Shown here one piece after another: positions 33,318-42,200 of a stretch of 64,000 nucleotides of DNA. The notes below the pieces were generated by a model. The model was not told the DNA's origin. It did not search any database and was given only the letters and a program-made list of their open reading frames with translations. Every line of letters begins with the position of its first letter. Positions within the stretch are counted from its first letter, which is position 1. The stretch comes from CAVONV01 sp963697355 (GTDB lineage: Bacteria > Acidobacteriota > Vicinamibacteria > Marinacidobacterales > DATDRI01), in assembly GCA_963697355.1 (NCBI GenBank), contig CAVONV010000006.1:115400-179399 (forward strand), given 5' to 3'. The translations under genes were made by a program, and so were the position numbers.

Positions 33318-33953
33318 TTATCTTGCCGTGAAGACCCTTTTGTGCTTGAGGACCGCATCCTCGATAGCTTGAGCCGCCTGCTCGAACGAATCGAGGACCT
33401 TCTTTATGATGGCGTAGGTGTCCTTCAGTTTGACCAATCGTATGGCGTTGCGTTCCGAATAGAACAACTCCTCGAGCGCCATATTGTAGATCTCATAGGC
33501 TTCGTCGTGGAGGCGGTAGATCCGAGCGACCTCATCGGACGGCCGGAGTCGCTTTCCTGTATCGTCGATGATCTTGTTCAAAGCTGAGCTACATGCTTCT
33601 GCCGTATCCATCAGCCTACAGGCTAACGGGGGGAAATCCACTAGGCGGAACGAATTGATGCAGTCGACTAATTCCGCCAAGCTGTCAAGAACGTCGTCCA
33701 AATGCGACACGATGCGGTATACGTCCTCTCGGTTGAGAAGACTCACTTCCACTTTTCGTTCCAGTTGCGTCATGATATCGCGCAGAATTCGATCGCCTTT
33801 GCGCTCGAGATCCCGCACCTGATTCGAGCATTGCTTCTTTCGAGGCCCGCTCGATTGCAGGCTCTCGCGCGTGAGCTGGACGGCCTCCGTTACACAATCC
33901 ACTTGCTTCTGGACCATGTCGAAAACATCGAGAGACAGGGCGTTGCTAGGCAT
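33318..33953 (-). CDS. DUF47 / PhoU-like helical protein
   Basis: This all-helical 211-residue cytoplasmic protein belongs to the DUF47 (TIGR00153) family. Most relatives pair with low-affinity phosphate transporters and are thought to bind metals. Signs are VRDLERKGDRILRDIMTQL, IVSHLDDVLDSLAELVDCIN, IYRLHDEAYEIYNMAL and LKDTYAIIKKVLDSFEQAAQ. No Pit-type transporter is adjacent, which is unusual. A sigma-54 promoter lies 140 bases upstream, so it falls in the regulon. Confidence 0.88.
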   Translation of the reverse strand: MPSNALSLDVFDMVQKQVDCVTEAVQLTRESLQSSGPRKKQCSNQVRDLERKGDRILRDIMTQLERKVEVSLLNREDVYRIVSHLDDVLDSLAELVDCINSFRLVDFPPLACRLMDTAEACSSALNKIIDDTGKRLRPSDEVARIYRLHDEAYEIYNMALEELFYSERNAIRLVKLKDTYAIIKKVLDSFEQAAQAIEDAVLKHKRVFTAR

Positions 33954-34092
33954 AATTCATCCCTTTTCCAAACAAAGCCGGAGGGCTGTGGAGAGAACCA
34001 GGTCTTCTTGCCTGAGACATTCTCTTTCTCGCCGAGGTAGTGTGCTCTCATGCATGGCTAACCTCGTGGGATCCGTCACCACTTTTCGATAA

Positions 34093-34108
34093 AGCAATAG
34101 GCATGCCA
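34093..34108 (-). promoter_or_regulatory. Sigma-54 promoter of the DUF47 gene
   Basis: On the minus strand TGGCATGCCTATTGCT is a consensus -24/-12. It lies 140 bases before the DUF47 start. A second, oppositely oriented sigma-54 promoter lies 300 bases away at 34410, making a divergent control region (33954-34612) without genes. Confidence 0.78.
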
Positions 34109-34409
34109 GGTAGTAGCCGGTCGGGGAAGCCCCGAGAGGTTCATAAGTTGAGAAAAAAGAGCGGCGGCTTTGTGCTCATTCCCCAACAAAAGAAACCGCG
34201 ACTCATGTCCGAGATCGCGTGTCGCGTCGGTGTGACAAACGCCTAATTCCCCGTACTGGGAAGGATTGCGGTGCTCGGCACACAGAATTATGGGACAACA
34301 CCTCATGGTCTCGTATCGGTGCCAAGCCGTCTCCGGTTTCGAGAGTCCATGCCTTCCCGCTAGTGATTTTATTACAATAAGTTACGCGTACATCGTTTTG
34401 CGGAGCGGA

Positions 34410-34425
34410 TGGCATGTCGATTGCT
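34410..34425 (+). promoter_or_regulatory. Sigma-54 promoter of the PAS-GGDEF gene
   Basis: TGGCATGTCGATTGCT is a consensus match, 188 bases before the ATG at 34613. A possible activator site, TGTC-N10-GACA, lies at 34220-34237. Confidence 0.78.
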
Positions 34426-34612
34426 GTATCCGCTGTATGAGGCATTTGTATCCTACTGTTCACGGGATCTCGATCCGGTCTCAATCGACAATGAGCCCTT
34501 TTGGGTTTTTACCCGCGTCGATCTGCATGGATTTTGCGGTTACAGGCGTGGGTTACTAGCGCCGGGCAGGAGCGGGGTGGTGACGCTCGTTGCCGAGATC
34601 TAGGTGCTGGCC

Positions 34613-35867
34613 ATGACTTCGACGATACGCCTATCGAAACGAGCGCGCTCAGGAAACGAGTTCGCAACATCCCGGGAAGCGGCGTTTCGAGACCATGGTC
34701 CGCCATTGAGCTTCACGCTGCTGATCATATTCGTTGGATCGCTTTTCGCGGCCTCGATGGCCGGCTACGTGCTCTACTTGACGGCCGTCGCTCGAGCGCA
34801 AGCGCCTGTAATGAACCTCGTCGGAATCATGGCTGCATTTGGATTGCTCGCGGTCGTGCTTTTGGGATTGTTGATCTTCGCCCTCCATCCCCGGACCGAG
34901 AGAATGGGGCAAAGCGAGATTCGTGAAAGCGAGCAGGACTACCAGGCCCTCTTCGAGAATGCTCCGATGGGGATGGCACTAACGACATGCGATGGCAGGA
35001 TTCTGGCTAACAACGAAGCGTTGGCGAAGATGCTGGATTTCAACGAAAAGGAGGTCCAGAGACTCGAAATCCTCAGCATTTATCGGGATTCAGATGACCG
35101 GAGACACTTTCTGGATCTTCTTCAACTCCATGGTTGCGTCGAAAATTTCGAGTCACATTTGAGGCGAAGAGACGGTACGACGTTCGTCGCCAATCTCACG
35201 GCGCGATGGCTTCTTTGGGGCGGTGAAAAAGTCCTATTCACCGTATTTCAGGACATCACGGATCGCAAGCTCGCAGAAGGGCTTTAACGGAAGCCAAGCG
35301 AAAAATGGAGGTTCTCGCATCACTGGACGGATTGACGGGCATCGCGAACCGACGTTTCTTCGATGAGCGTCTAGAGGTCGAATGGAAACGTGCATTTCGT
35401 GAAAAAACATCGCTCTCCTTGATCATCGCAGATATCGATTTCTTCAAGGCTTTTAACGACACCAACGGTCATTTAGCGGGTGATGATTGCCTCAAGAAGG
35501 TGGCGAAGGTACTACAGGGAAGCTTGAGACGTCCGACCGACCTTGTGGCGCGCTACGGAGGCGAGGAGTTCGTCGCGCTCTTGCCGAATACCGGATTTGA
35601 AGGAGCTCTTCGATTGGCGAAGGCCATGAGACTGCGAGTTCGGTCCCTCGCTATTGCCCATCCTAATTCGTGGTGGGAGACCACATCACGGTCAGTCTTG
35701 GAGTTGCCGCAATGGTGCCCAGGGTCAACGCGCTGCACACGGAACTGATAAAGGCGGCGGATTCCGCCTTATATGAAGCAAAGAGGGAGGGAAGGGACTG
35801 TATCAGGACTTCGAGTGTTGCCCTGCGTTGTGATGAGAATCTTCGCCCTCGATCTCATATCGCATGA
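34613..35867 (+). CDS. Membrane PAS-GGDEF diguanylate cyclase (two frameshifts)
   Basis: Three consecutive frames form one gene. The first part has two transmembrane helices (LSFTLLIIFVGSLFAASMAG, LLAVVLLGLLIFAL) and a PAS domain with PAC end (QALFENAPMGMAL ... FTVFQDITDRKLAEG). A single-base shift near 35285 leads to the GGDEF domain: LASLDGLTGIANRRFFDERL, DIDFFKAFNDTNGH and ARYGGEEF, an active GGEEF form. A second shift (one missing base near 35669) leads to DHITVSLGVAAM and ADSALYEAKREGRD. All expected blocks are present, so I treat the shifts as probable sequencing errors. The product would make cyclic-di-GMP under sigma-54 control. Its end overlaps the convergent radical SAM gene. Confidence 0.85.
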
Positions 35868-36912
35868 GATGTGCCATGAACCACCGCACGAGTCCGGGAC
35901 CATTGGTTATCTTTTCACGTCTCTTGCGAGTCCGGTGCCCCGGTGACGCTTTCTCGCTACGGGCCTTGTCGGGGTAGAACGAAGGTTCGGCGCTCCAGTA
36001 GCGGATTCCGTAGCGTTCGACGATCTGCGCCCTTCCGCTGGCCTCGAGCTCGACCAGCGCCTGGCCTACCTGTCCCGGTGTCCATTTCGCCAATGCATTC
36101 TCGAGCTCCTCTTGACGCATGGGATGCCGGGTTATGATCCCGACGATGGCGTCGATGATGTTTTGGTCACCGCTGAGGTCGAACGTTCCTTCGATCGGTT
36201 GGACCACTTGCGCGATGCTACCGAGAATCACCGCTGCCCTCGTCAATCCTTTTTGATCCGGTGGACTAACCCACGTCTCGGCGGGAGGCCGGGTGGGCAG
36301 GTTGATGTGGACTTCATCGGGTCGAATTCGGCTCAAGACCTCCGCGAGGTCGCCTAGGGCTTGCTCCGTGTCGTTCAAGCCTCGAACGAGCATGGTCTCT
36401 AGCCATAGCCAGCCTTTGTATTCCCGACGGAAGGCAATCAGACCATTGAGAAGGCGCTCGAAGGTGACATCCGGGTGGGGCCGGTTGATCTTACGGTAGA
36501 GCTCAGGAGTTCCGGCATCCAGCGAGGGCATCACCGCATCGGCTTCGGCAAGCTCTTCGCGAATCTCTTTTTGGTATAGAAGCGTCCCATTGGTGATGAC
36601 GGCTACCGGCAGATGGGTCAGCGCTTTTACGTCATGAATTATTCTGCCAAGGCTGGCGTGAAGCAGAGGCTCGCCGGAACCGACAAAGGTGATCCAGTCG
36701 ATGTCTCCGGGCGAATGTGCCGCTAAAGAGGACTGGACTTGGGATACGATCTCCTCGGGAGCAAAGTAGTCTTTCCGCTCGTTGATCAATGGCTTGGTTC
36801 TCCCCAATTGACAGTACGCACAATTCCAGTTGCAGGTCTTGAGTGGGATGGGATCGACACCTAGAGAGCGGCCCAGTCGTCTGGAGGGAACCGGTCCAAA
36901 TACATGCTTCAT
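35803..36912 (-). CDS. Radical SAM protein with winged-helix tail
   Basis: This 369-residue radical SAM enzyme has its cluster motif as CNWNCAYCQLG (CxxxCxxC) near the N-terminus, after GPVPSRRLGRSLGVDPIP. That opening is typical of the COG0731-like family adjacent to AmrS-type enzymes. Later blocks are FVGSGEPLLHASLG and VITNGTLL. A C-terminal winged-helix-like segment (IITRHPMRQEELENALAKW, IVERYGIRYW) follows, then a basic tail. I chose ATG 36912. It is 15 bases downstream of amrS and likely co-transcribed. The reaction is not known. Confidence 0.88.
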   Translation of the reverse strand: MKHVFGPVPSRRLGRSLGVDPIPLKTCNWNCAYCQLGRTKPLINERKDYFAPEEIVSQVQSSLAAHSPGDIDWITFVGSGEPLLHASLGRIIHDVKALTHLPVAVITNGTLLYQKEIREELAEADAVMPSLDAGTPELYRKINRPHPDVTFERLLNGLIAFRREYKGWLWLETMLVRGLNDTEQALGDLAEVLSRIRPDEVHINLPTRPPAETWVSPPDQKGLTRAAVILGSIAQVVQPIEGTFDLSGDQNIIDAIVGIITRHPMRQEELENALAKWTPGQVGQALVELEASGRAQIVERYGIRYWSAEPSFYPDKARSEKASPGHRTRKRREKITNGPGLVRWFMAHLMRYEIEGEDSHHNAGQHSKS

Positions 36913-36926
36913 CGTCTGATCATCTT

Positions 36927-38030
36927 TCAGTTTTCTCGTCTCATTCCCACACCGGCCACGGATAGTCCACAGTCGGGACAGCCGCCGTCTTCTATGCTGT
37001 TGGCCATCGTGCCAAGACCGGCTCGGCGTATTAGAAGACGACCGCAGCCCGGACACAAAGTGTCCTGTCCCTCGGTTCCCGCCACGTTGCCGAAGTAGAT
37101 ATGGAGAAGCCCTTCCTTCCGTCCAATCTCTCTTGCCTGTCTCATTGTCTCAAGAGGTGTCGGCGGCCAATCGGTCATCTGGTGGGCGGGAAAAAACCTA
37201 CTGATATGCCACGGCGTCTCAGGTCCCAGTTCCTCGACAATGAATCGAGCCAGATCACGTAGCTCGGCGGTCTCATCATTGATGCCCGGGATGATGAGGG
37301 TCGTCACCTCTAGCCAAATGTGAAGAGCTCTCATTGTCTTGGTCGCATCGAGGACAGGCTGAAGGCGAGCTCCAACGTAGCGTTGATAGGTCTTTGCCCG
37401 AAAAGACTTTATGTCCACGTTCGCCGCGTCGAGAAACGGCCAGAATCCAGAGAGCATTTCATCGCTCATGTAGCCGTTGGTGACAAAGATATTCGCGAGT
37501 CCAGCTGTGTGGGCTAGTCGAGCCGTGTCATAGGCATATTCGAAAAACACGGTCGGTTCGGTGTAGGTATAGGCGATTCCTCGGCTCCCGTGGGCAAGTG
37601 CAAAGCCGACGATTTGTTCAGGGGGAAGGGAATAACCTCGGCTCCCGTCCTGTTCTTTGGGGTCCTGGGAGATTACCCAGTTCTGACACCAGCGGCAACG
37701 AAAGTTGCAGCCCTGGGTGGCGACAGAGTAAACGTTGGAACCGGGGTAGAAATGATAAAGGGGTTTCTTTTCAATAGGATCGAAATGTGCGGCGATGGCG
37801 TGCCCGTAAACAAGGGTGTACAGCTTGCCCCCCTGATTTACCCGCACCTGGCACAGGCCTCGTTTGCCGTCTGGGATTAAGCATCGATGGGCGCAAAGAT
37901 GACAGCGTGCTTTCCCATCGGCGCAGGTTGTGTAGAGCAGTGCCTCGTGCCCGAAATGAGCACCCGTCCCCTGAGGCGACGTGCCCAACGAATCGAGCGC
38001 AGGATCTGGACTTACATAGCTACTCTCCAT
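36927..38030 (-). CDS. amrS: AmmeMemoRadiSam-system radical SAM enzyme
   Basis: This 367-residue protein belongs to the AmrS (PflA-like, COG1180) family. The N-terminal cysteine-rich part (CHLCAHRCLIPDG) precedes the radical SAM motif CNFRCRWCQNW. Other marks are YTYTEPTVFFEY, VTNGYM, DIKSF and LIIPGINDE. A C-terminal zinc-ribbon-like pair (CPGCGRLLIRR ... CPDCG) follows. ATG 38030 lies five bases after AAGGAG. Its usual partners (AmmeMemoRadiSam proteins A and B) are not seen here, so the function is open. A perfect sigma-54 promoter is 40 bases upstream. Confidence 0.92.
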   Translation of the reverse strand: MESSYVSPDPALDSLGTSPQGTGAHFGHEALLYTTCADGKARCHLCAHRCLIPDGKRGLCQVRVNQGGKLYTLVYGHAIAAHFDPIEKKPLYHFYPGSNVYSVATQGCNFRCRWCQNWVISQDPKEQDGSRGYSLPPEQIVGFALAHGSRGIAYTYTEPTVFFEYAYDTARLAHTAGLANIFVTNGYMSDEMLSGFWPFLDAANVDIKSFRAKTYQRYVGARLQPVLDATKTMRALHIWLEVTTLIIPGINDETAELRDLARFIVEELGPETPWHISRFFPAHQMTDWPPTPLETMRQAREIGRKEGLLHIYFGNVAGTEGQDTLCPGCGRLLIRRAGLGTMANSIEDGGCPDCGLSVAGVGMRREN

Positions 38031-38070
38031 CACTACTCCTTATCAACTGCTGCATTCAGAATATTGATAC

Positions 38071-38086
38071 AGCAATCGCCGTGCCA
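38071..38086 (-). promoter_or_regulatory. Sigma-54 promoter of amrS
   Basis: On the minus strand TGGCACGGCGATTGCT matches TGGCAC-N5-TTGCW exactly, about 40 bases before the amrS ATG. The intergenic region to 38593 otherwise holds only the oppositely oriented promoter at 38428 and no gene. Confidence 0.87.
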
Positions 38087-38427
38087 GTGATGTTCTGTTC
38101 GAGTCGGGCTGCTGTCTTCTCGCCTGTTGTGGCAAAACTTCTATTTAGACAAGTTGTCAGTTATTGAAGCTTGTTGATGCCCTTGGTGCATCGACGAAAC
38201 ACAGTGGGAATGGTTCCAAGCCTTACATAGAGATCGGCATGTTCGAATCCTCACGGGCCTTGGTGTTGAGCCGCTGTCACACAAGTGGAACAGGTGGCGT
38301 GCAACAAAACCAAGAACCGAGTCACCTATTTTGAGGAAGGTGCGAATATCGTGCCATATGGCTAACCGGCAAGGTGACGTCGGATGCGGAAACGGGCGCA
38401 TGGCACATTGTGACAACTCGAATAGTC

Positions 38428-38443
38428 TGGCACGCAGTTTGCT
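38428..38443 (+). promoter_or_regulatory. Sigma-54 promoter of the exported NifX-fold gene
   Basis: TGGCACGCAGTTTGCT matches the consensus exactly. The leader to ATG 38594 is about 140 bases. Confidence 0.87.
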
Positions 38444-38593
38444 TTCAATGGATTTCCACAGGGAATTTTGTGGCTTTGTAACGCCGATCGAGCCTCGAGC
38501 TCGGTTGTATGCCACCCTGCGACATTTGGTAACTTCCACTTCGGTGGACAAAGACTGGATGCGATATCCGAAGCCAGAGCGGGAGGCTCTATG

Positions 38594-39121
38594 ATGACGA
38601 AAACAGTTGCACTTTTATCACTCGGTCTACTTCTCTTTTCGCCCATCGCAAGCGGACAGGAACAAAAGACGGTGAAAATTGCCATTGCCTCCGACGGAGA
38701 AACGACCGATTCGCCGGTCGGCGGCAAAGCAGCTCGCTGCAAGTACTTCCTGATATTTGATGAAGAGGGGCAACTGACGGAAGTCCTTGAAAACCCTCAT
38801 GGAAACGCCCCTGGCGGTGCTGGTCCCAAGACTGCCGATTTTCTCGCACAAAAAGGAGTGACGCTATTGGTGGCGGGTAACATTGGCCGAAAGATGATCG
38901 CGGCCCTAGAAATAAAGAAAATCGCTCACGTGGAATTCACAGGAACCGTGGAGGATGGTCTCAGGCATGCACTGAAAGAGTCGGGACGAGAATCGTGGTG
39001 CGTCTTCTTCGGCACTGAGAAAGAAAAGGAAGAGCTTTGGAAGATGGGAACGGAGACTTCGCCGAAAATCGGATGTTCTAGGCCCCCGGCATGGATCGCC
39101 ATGGTGGCCTTAGCGTCTTGA
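38594..39121 (+). CDS. Exported NifX/NifB-fold (dinitrogenase cofactor domain) protein
   Basis: This 175-residue protein starts with a signal peptide (TKTVALLSLGLLLFSPIASG). It continues with a domain of the dinitrogenase iron-molybdenum cofactor family: VKIAIASDGETTDSPVGGKAARC, FLIFDEEGQLTEVLENP, ADFLAQKGVTLLVAGNIG and VEFTGTVEDGLRHAL. Family members are normally cytoplasmic Fe-S/cofactor carriers, so the export signal is odd. The C-terminal extension is not typical. The start codon at 38594 is seven bases after GGGAGG. It is under a perfect sigma-54 promoter. No nitrogenase genes are nearby. Confidence 0.8.
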   Translation: MTKTVALLSLGLLLFSPIASGQEQKTVKIAIASDGETTDSPVGGKAARCKYFLIFDEEGQLTEVLENPHGNAPGGAGPKTADFLAQKGVTLLVAGNIGRKMIAALEIKKIAHVEFTGTVEDGLRHALKESGRESWCVFFGTEKEKEELWKMGTETSPKIGCSRPPAWIAMVALAS

Positions 39122-39181
39122 GTGTTTCTTCATCCTCGAGCTGCTTTGATACGCTCTCTTGTCGAGACAAAGCCGCCTCGA

Positions 39182-41113
39182 TTACAGACGGCATCCCACA
39201 TCGAATCCTTCGCGGATCGCCTCGAGGGCTTTGCGAGGTTCCACTGCGTCCCCGACAACGTGGTGCTCCAGATCGCTGTCGGCAAGGGCATCAGGCAACT
39301 CCCGGTTCGCCCTAACTCCCACGGCCAGGACTACAATTTCGTAAGGAAGCGCCAATGGTTGGTCCTTTTGTTGTGCAAACACCGTATCTTCGGTGAGTCC
39401 ATCGACTTTCGTGCTGGTGTAGATCTTGACTCCATGTTGAGTCAGCCGTTTCGTGATCATGGCCTTGGCCAGAGGGTCCATGTCACTACCTACCTCTTCC
39501 AGCATTTCGACTAAGGTGATGTGTTTGCCCTGGCTCGCTAAATAGTCTGCCGTTTCCAGGCCCACTAGTCCGCCCCCAATGACGAGAGCCGATTCGGTCT
39601 CCACCTTGGTGGCTCCTTCCAACACGTCGGAAGACAACGTCCAGACTGCACGGTCGAGTCCGGGAAGGTCCACAAGTAAGGGGATTCCGCCGGTTGCGAG
39701 CACGACGGCGTCCGCCTTGATGCCCGTGATCAACTCGGGAGAAACGTACGTGGCGGTCCGGATGTCGACTCCGGCGCGCCGAGCCATCAGTTCCATGTGG
39801 CGTATGACGTCCCGGAATCCTTCCTTGTGAGGAGGTAGTGCCGCTAACCGCAACTGTCCGCCTAGATGGTTTTCCCGCTCGTACAATGTGACGTGATGGC
39901 CGCGTTCGGCCGCTACACGAGCCGCTTCCAATCCGCCTGGACCGCCTCCCACCACCACTACGTGTCGAGCTTTTGACGCGTGCGTGATTTCGACTTCGGA
40001 CTCTTGGCCGGCGAGAGGATTGAATACGCAACCTGTCCCATGGCCCTTGCGTAACTCGGCGAGACAACCCTGATGACAGGCGGCGCAGAAAAGGATCGCC
40101 GCCTCATCTCCCGTTTCCGTTTTTCGTACCCAATCGGGATCGGATAGAAAAGGACGGCCCAGTCCGATCAAGTCTGCCTGTTTCGAGGCTAGAGCGACTC
40201 GGGCCGTGTCGGGTGTGCGGATACGTCCGGCAACAATGACCGGAACCGTCACCGCGCTTCGGATGCGCGCCGCCATTGGCAGCAGATTGGCCTTGGGAGT
40301 ACCGGTGGGATAGAGGCAAAAGGGAACGGACTCGCACATGGTACCCGACGTGATACTGAGAGCATCTACACCTTGTGAAGAGAGCACGGACGCGATCTCG
40401 ACGGCGTCATCAATGGTTATCCCTCCCTCGACATAGTCCGTGGCATTCATTCGAACAATCAACGGAAAGCCCACGCCAACTTCTCTTCGTACCGCGTCGA
40501 GTATCTTCAGGCCGAAGCGGAGTCGATGTTGTAACGAGCCTCCGAATTCGTCTTGGCGTCTGTTCGTGTGCGGTGACAGAAACTGGTGGATGAGATAGCC
40601 GTGGCTAAAAGGTAGCTCGAGCGCATCAAAACCGGCTTGTCGAACCCGGTGAGCGGCAGCGCTGAAGGCAGCCAGCATTTCGTCTATCTCGGAGTGTGTC
40701 AAAGGGCGGGGAACGACTCCATTGGCGGGGCACAAGACATCCGATGCCGAGACCAATTTATGCTCCGGAACCAGCTTGGGATTGGCGGCGCGACCCGCGT
40801 GGTTGATGTGTGCTGCGATCCTTCCACCAGCCGTATGCACCGAATCTACGAGGCGACGAAGTCCATCGATATGTTGGTCGGAGTCAATACCCAATTGAGT
40901 GGGAATCTCTCGCCCGTCAGCCCTGACCCAGAGGGGCTCCGTCGTGATGAGTGCGGGGCCTCCGCGGGCGCGACGGCGGTAGAACGCGATATGCCGCTTT
41001 GTGACCTCCCCTTTCTTGGAGGAGTAGCCTAGTTTCAATGTAGTCATCACGACCCGGTTCGATAGTGTAAGGCTTCCGAGTCGGAGCGGTTGAAGTAGCG
41101 GGTCATCTCTCAT
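39182..41113 (-). CDS. Old-yellow-enzyme / 2,4-dienoyl-CoA reductase-like Fe-S flavoprotein
   Basis: This is a large NAD(P)H:flavin oxidoreductase. An FMN TIM barrel comes first (LRLGSLTLSNRVVM, AHINHAGRAANP, ELPFSHGYLIHQFLSP, GRPFLSDPDW). Four cysteines bind one [4Fe-4S] cluster: CAACHQGC, then CVFNP. An FAD domain (VVVVGGGPGGLEAARVAAE) and NAD domain (ALVIGGGLVGLETADYLAS) follow, ending with HHVVGDAVEPRKALEAI. It reduces enones or unsaturated acyl-CoA type substrates in relatives; the substrate here is unknown. I prefer ATG 41113 (AAAGGA upstream), though 41137 is possible. It is transcribed from a consensus sigma-54 promoter. Confidence 0.93.
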   Translation of the reverse strand: MRDDPLLQPLRLGSLTLSNRVVMTTLKLGYSSKKGEVTKRHIAFYRRRARGGPALITTEPLWVRADGREIPTQLGIDSDQHIDGLRRLVDSVHTAGGRIAAHINHAGRAANPKLVPEHKLVSASDVLCPANGVVPRPLTHSEIDEMLAAFSAAAHRVRQAGFDALELPFSHGYLIHQFLSPHTNRRQDEFGGSLQHRLRFGLKILDAVRREVGVGFPLIVRMNATDYVEGGITIDDAVEIASVLSSQGVDALSITSGTMCESVPFCLYPTGTPKANLLPMAARIRSAVTVPVIVAGRIRTPDTARVALASKQADLIGLGRPFLSDPDWVRKTETGDEAAILFCAACHQGCLAELRKGHGTGCVFNPLAGQESEVEITHASKARHVVVVGGGPGGLEAARVAAERGHHVTLYERENHLGGQLRLAALPPHKEGFRDVIRHMELMARRAGVDIRTATYVSPELITGIKADAVVLATGGIPLLVDLPGLDRAVWTLSSDVLEGATKVETESALVIGGGLVGLETADYLASQGKHITLVEMLEEVGSDMDPLAKAMITKRLTQHGVKIYTSTKVDGLTEDTVFAQQKDQPLALPYEIVVLAVGVRANRELPDALADSDLEHHVVGDAVEPRKALEAIREGFDVGCRL

Positions 41114-41208
41114 GGTTGTGTCCTTTTGTGCTGCCATTTGATATGCCCTTCCCATGACGTTTCATTCATGACGAGCCTCATGGTGAACGGATCCTGCTTT
41201 GTTCTAAC

Positions 41209-41224
41209 AGCAAAAGGAATGCCA
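41209..41224 (-). promoter_or_regulatory. Sigma-54 promoter of the Fe-S flavoprotein gene
   Basis: On the minus strand TGGCATTCCTTTTGCT is a consensus -24/-12, about 95 bases before the ATG. The surrounding gap (41156-41470) has no gene. Confidence 0.8.
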
Positions 41225-41410
41225 GATGAAGACCTACCCGTTCGTGGTCACCCATGCTGTTTAGCCGCTTGTTTTGGAACGAGTTATGCTGTTCACCTGA
41301 AGGAGGATTTGGGCACATGCTTCAACGACATAGAGACAAAAGAATGCTTCGAAGCAGTACAGGAGTGCCCAGGAGAATGCGAAGCCGTTGTGCCTCCGTC
41401 AGTTGGCATA

Positions 41411-41430
41411 TGTGTCTCACAGATCGCACA
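41411..41430. promoter_or_regulatory. Candidate activator site
   Basis: TGTGTC-N8-CGCACA keeps the TGTG/CACA arms and spacing of the element at 10895-10916. It lies 187 bases upstream of the minus-strand promoter at 41224. Confidence 0.35.
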
Positions 41431-41470
41431 GGAACTCTCAATAGTGACGCAGCAGTGGATTTTCGCGCCG

Positions 41471-42073
41471 TCAGTTCGTCGACATAGTAATTGCCCCAAC
41501 GAGGTGAGCTTCGTTTATCTTGGTGCCAACGACACAGGCGCCTTCCAAGCGAGCCTCCTGCAGGAATGCTCCCGTAAGATCGGCCCCCTCGAGGTGGGCT
41601 CCACGAAGATCGGCTCTCGCGAGATGAGCGTCAGATAAGTTGGCGCCTCGGAGATCGGCCCTTCGGAGCTTGGCTCCTTCCAGATGAGCTCCATGGAGGT
41701 TTGCGCCTCGCAAGTGGGCCTCGCAAAGATTTGCCTGCTCGAGATGTGCGCCTTCGAGATCAGCTTCTTCAAAATGGGCCCCGGTCACTTGAGCCCTCTC
41801 GAGACTTGCACCCTCGAGTCGTGCTTTCTCGAAGTGTGAGAACCATAAATGGGCTCGAGTGAGTTGTGCTCCTTCGAGATGGGCTCCGGCAAAGTGGGCG
41901 CCGTCTAGGTAGGCTCCCACGAGATGGGCTCCACGAAGATTGGCTCCGTCGAGCTCGGCTTCCCGCAAATTCTTGCCGTTGAGATTGGCGTTTGCGAGGC
42001 GGTGTTTCCGTCGGTCCTCGCTTAGCGATTTGATTTTCTCTTGAAGTGTTTCCAATGCCCTCATCACGTTCAT
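41471..42073 (-). CDS. Pentapeptide-repeat protein
   Basis: This 200-residue protein has a short N-terminal helix (ALETLQEKIKSLSEDRRKHR). After it come about 30 uninterrupted A(D/H/N)L-type pentapeptides, such as LDGANLRGAHLVGAYLDGAH, which fold into a quadrilateral beta-helix. His is unusually frequent at the second repeat position (AHL). The ATG at 42073 is seven bases after GGGAGG. Cellular role is unknown: members range from gyrase mimics to membrane-associated proteins. It is related in type to the broken pentapeptide gene at 10.2 kb and lies downstream of feoB on the same strand. Confidence 0.9.
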   Translation of the reverse strand: MNVMRALETLQEKIKSLSEDRRKHRLANANLNGKNLREAELDGANLRGAHLVGAYLDGAHFAGAHLEGAQLTRAHLWFSHFEKARLEGASLERAQVTGAHFEEADLEGAHLEQANLCEAHLRGANLHGAHLEGAKLRRADLRGANLSDAHLARADLRGAHLEGADLTGAFLQEARLEGACVVGTKINEAHLVGAITMSTN

Positions 42074-42200
42074 GATGTTGCCTCCCATTGGGGAAATGTG
42101 GCTTGCCGTTTCAGTTTGGAGGTGTAACGGATATGGCCTTCATGATGGCACGCCTCGATTCGCTCGATCGGCGTGAGGTTCTCTTTGGGAACACGTCGGT

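Noticed and set aside
38225..38260. tRNA-like TPsiC sequence (GTTCGAATCC)
   Set aside because: No matching T-stem, acceptor stem or anticodon arm could be folded around it, so it is not a tRNA and not selC.
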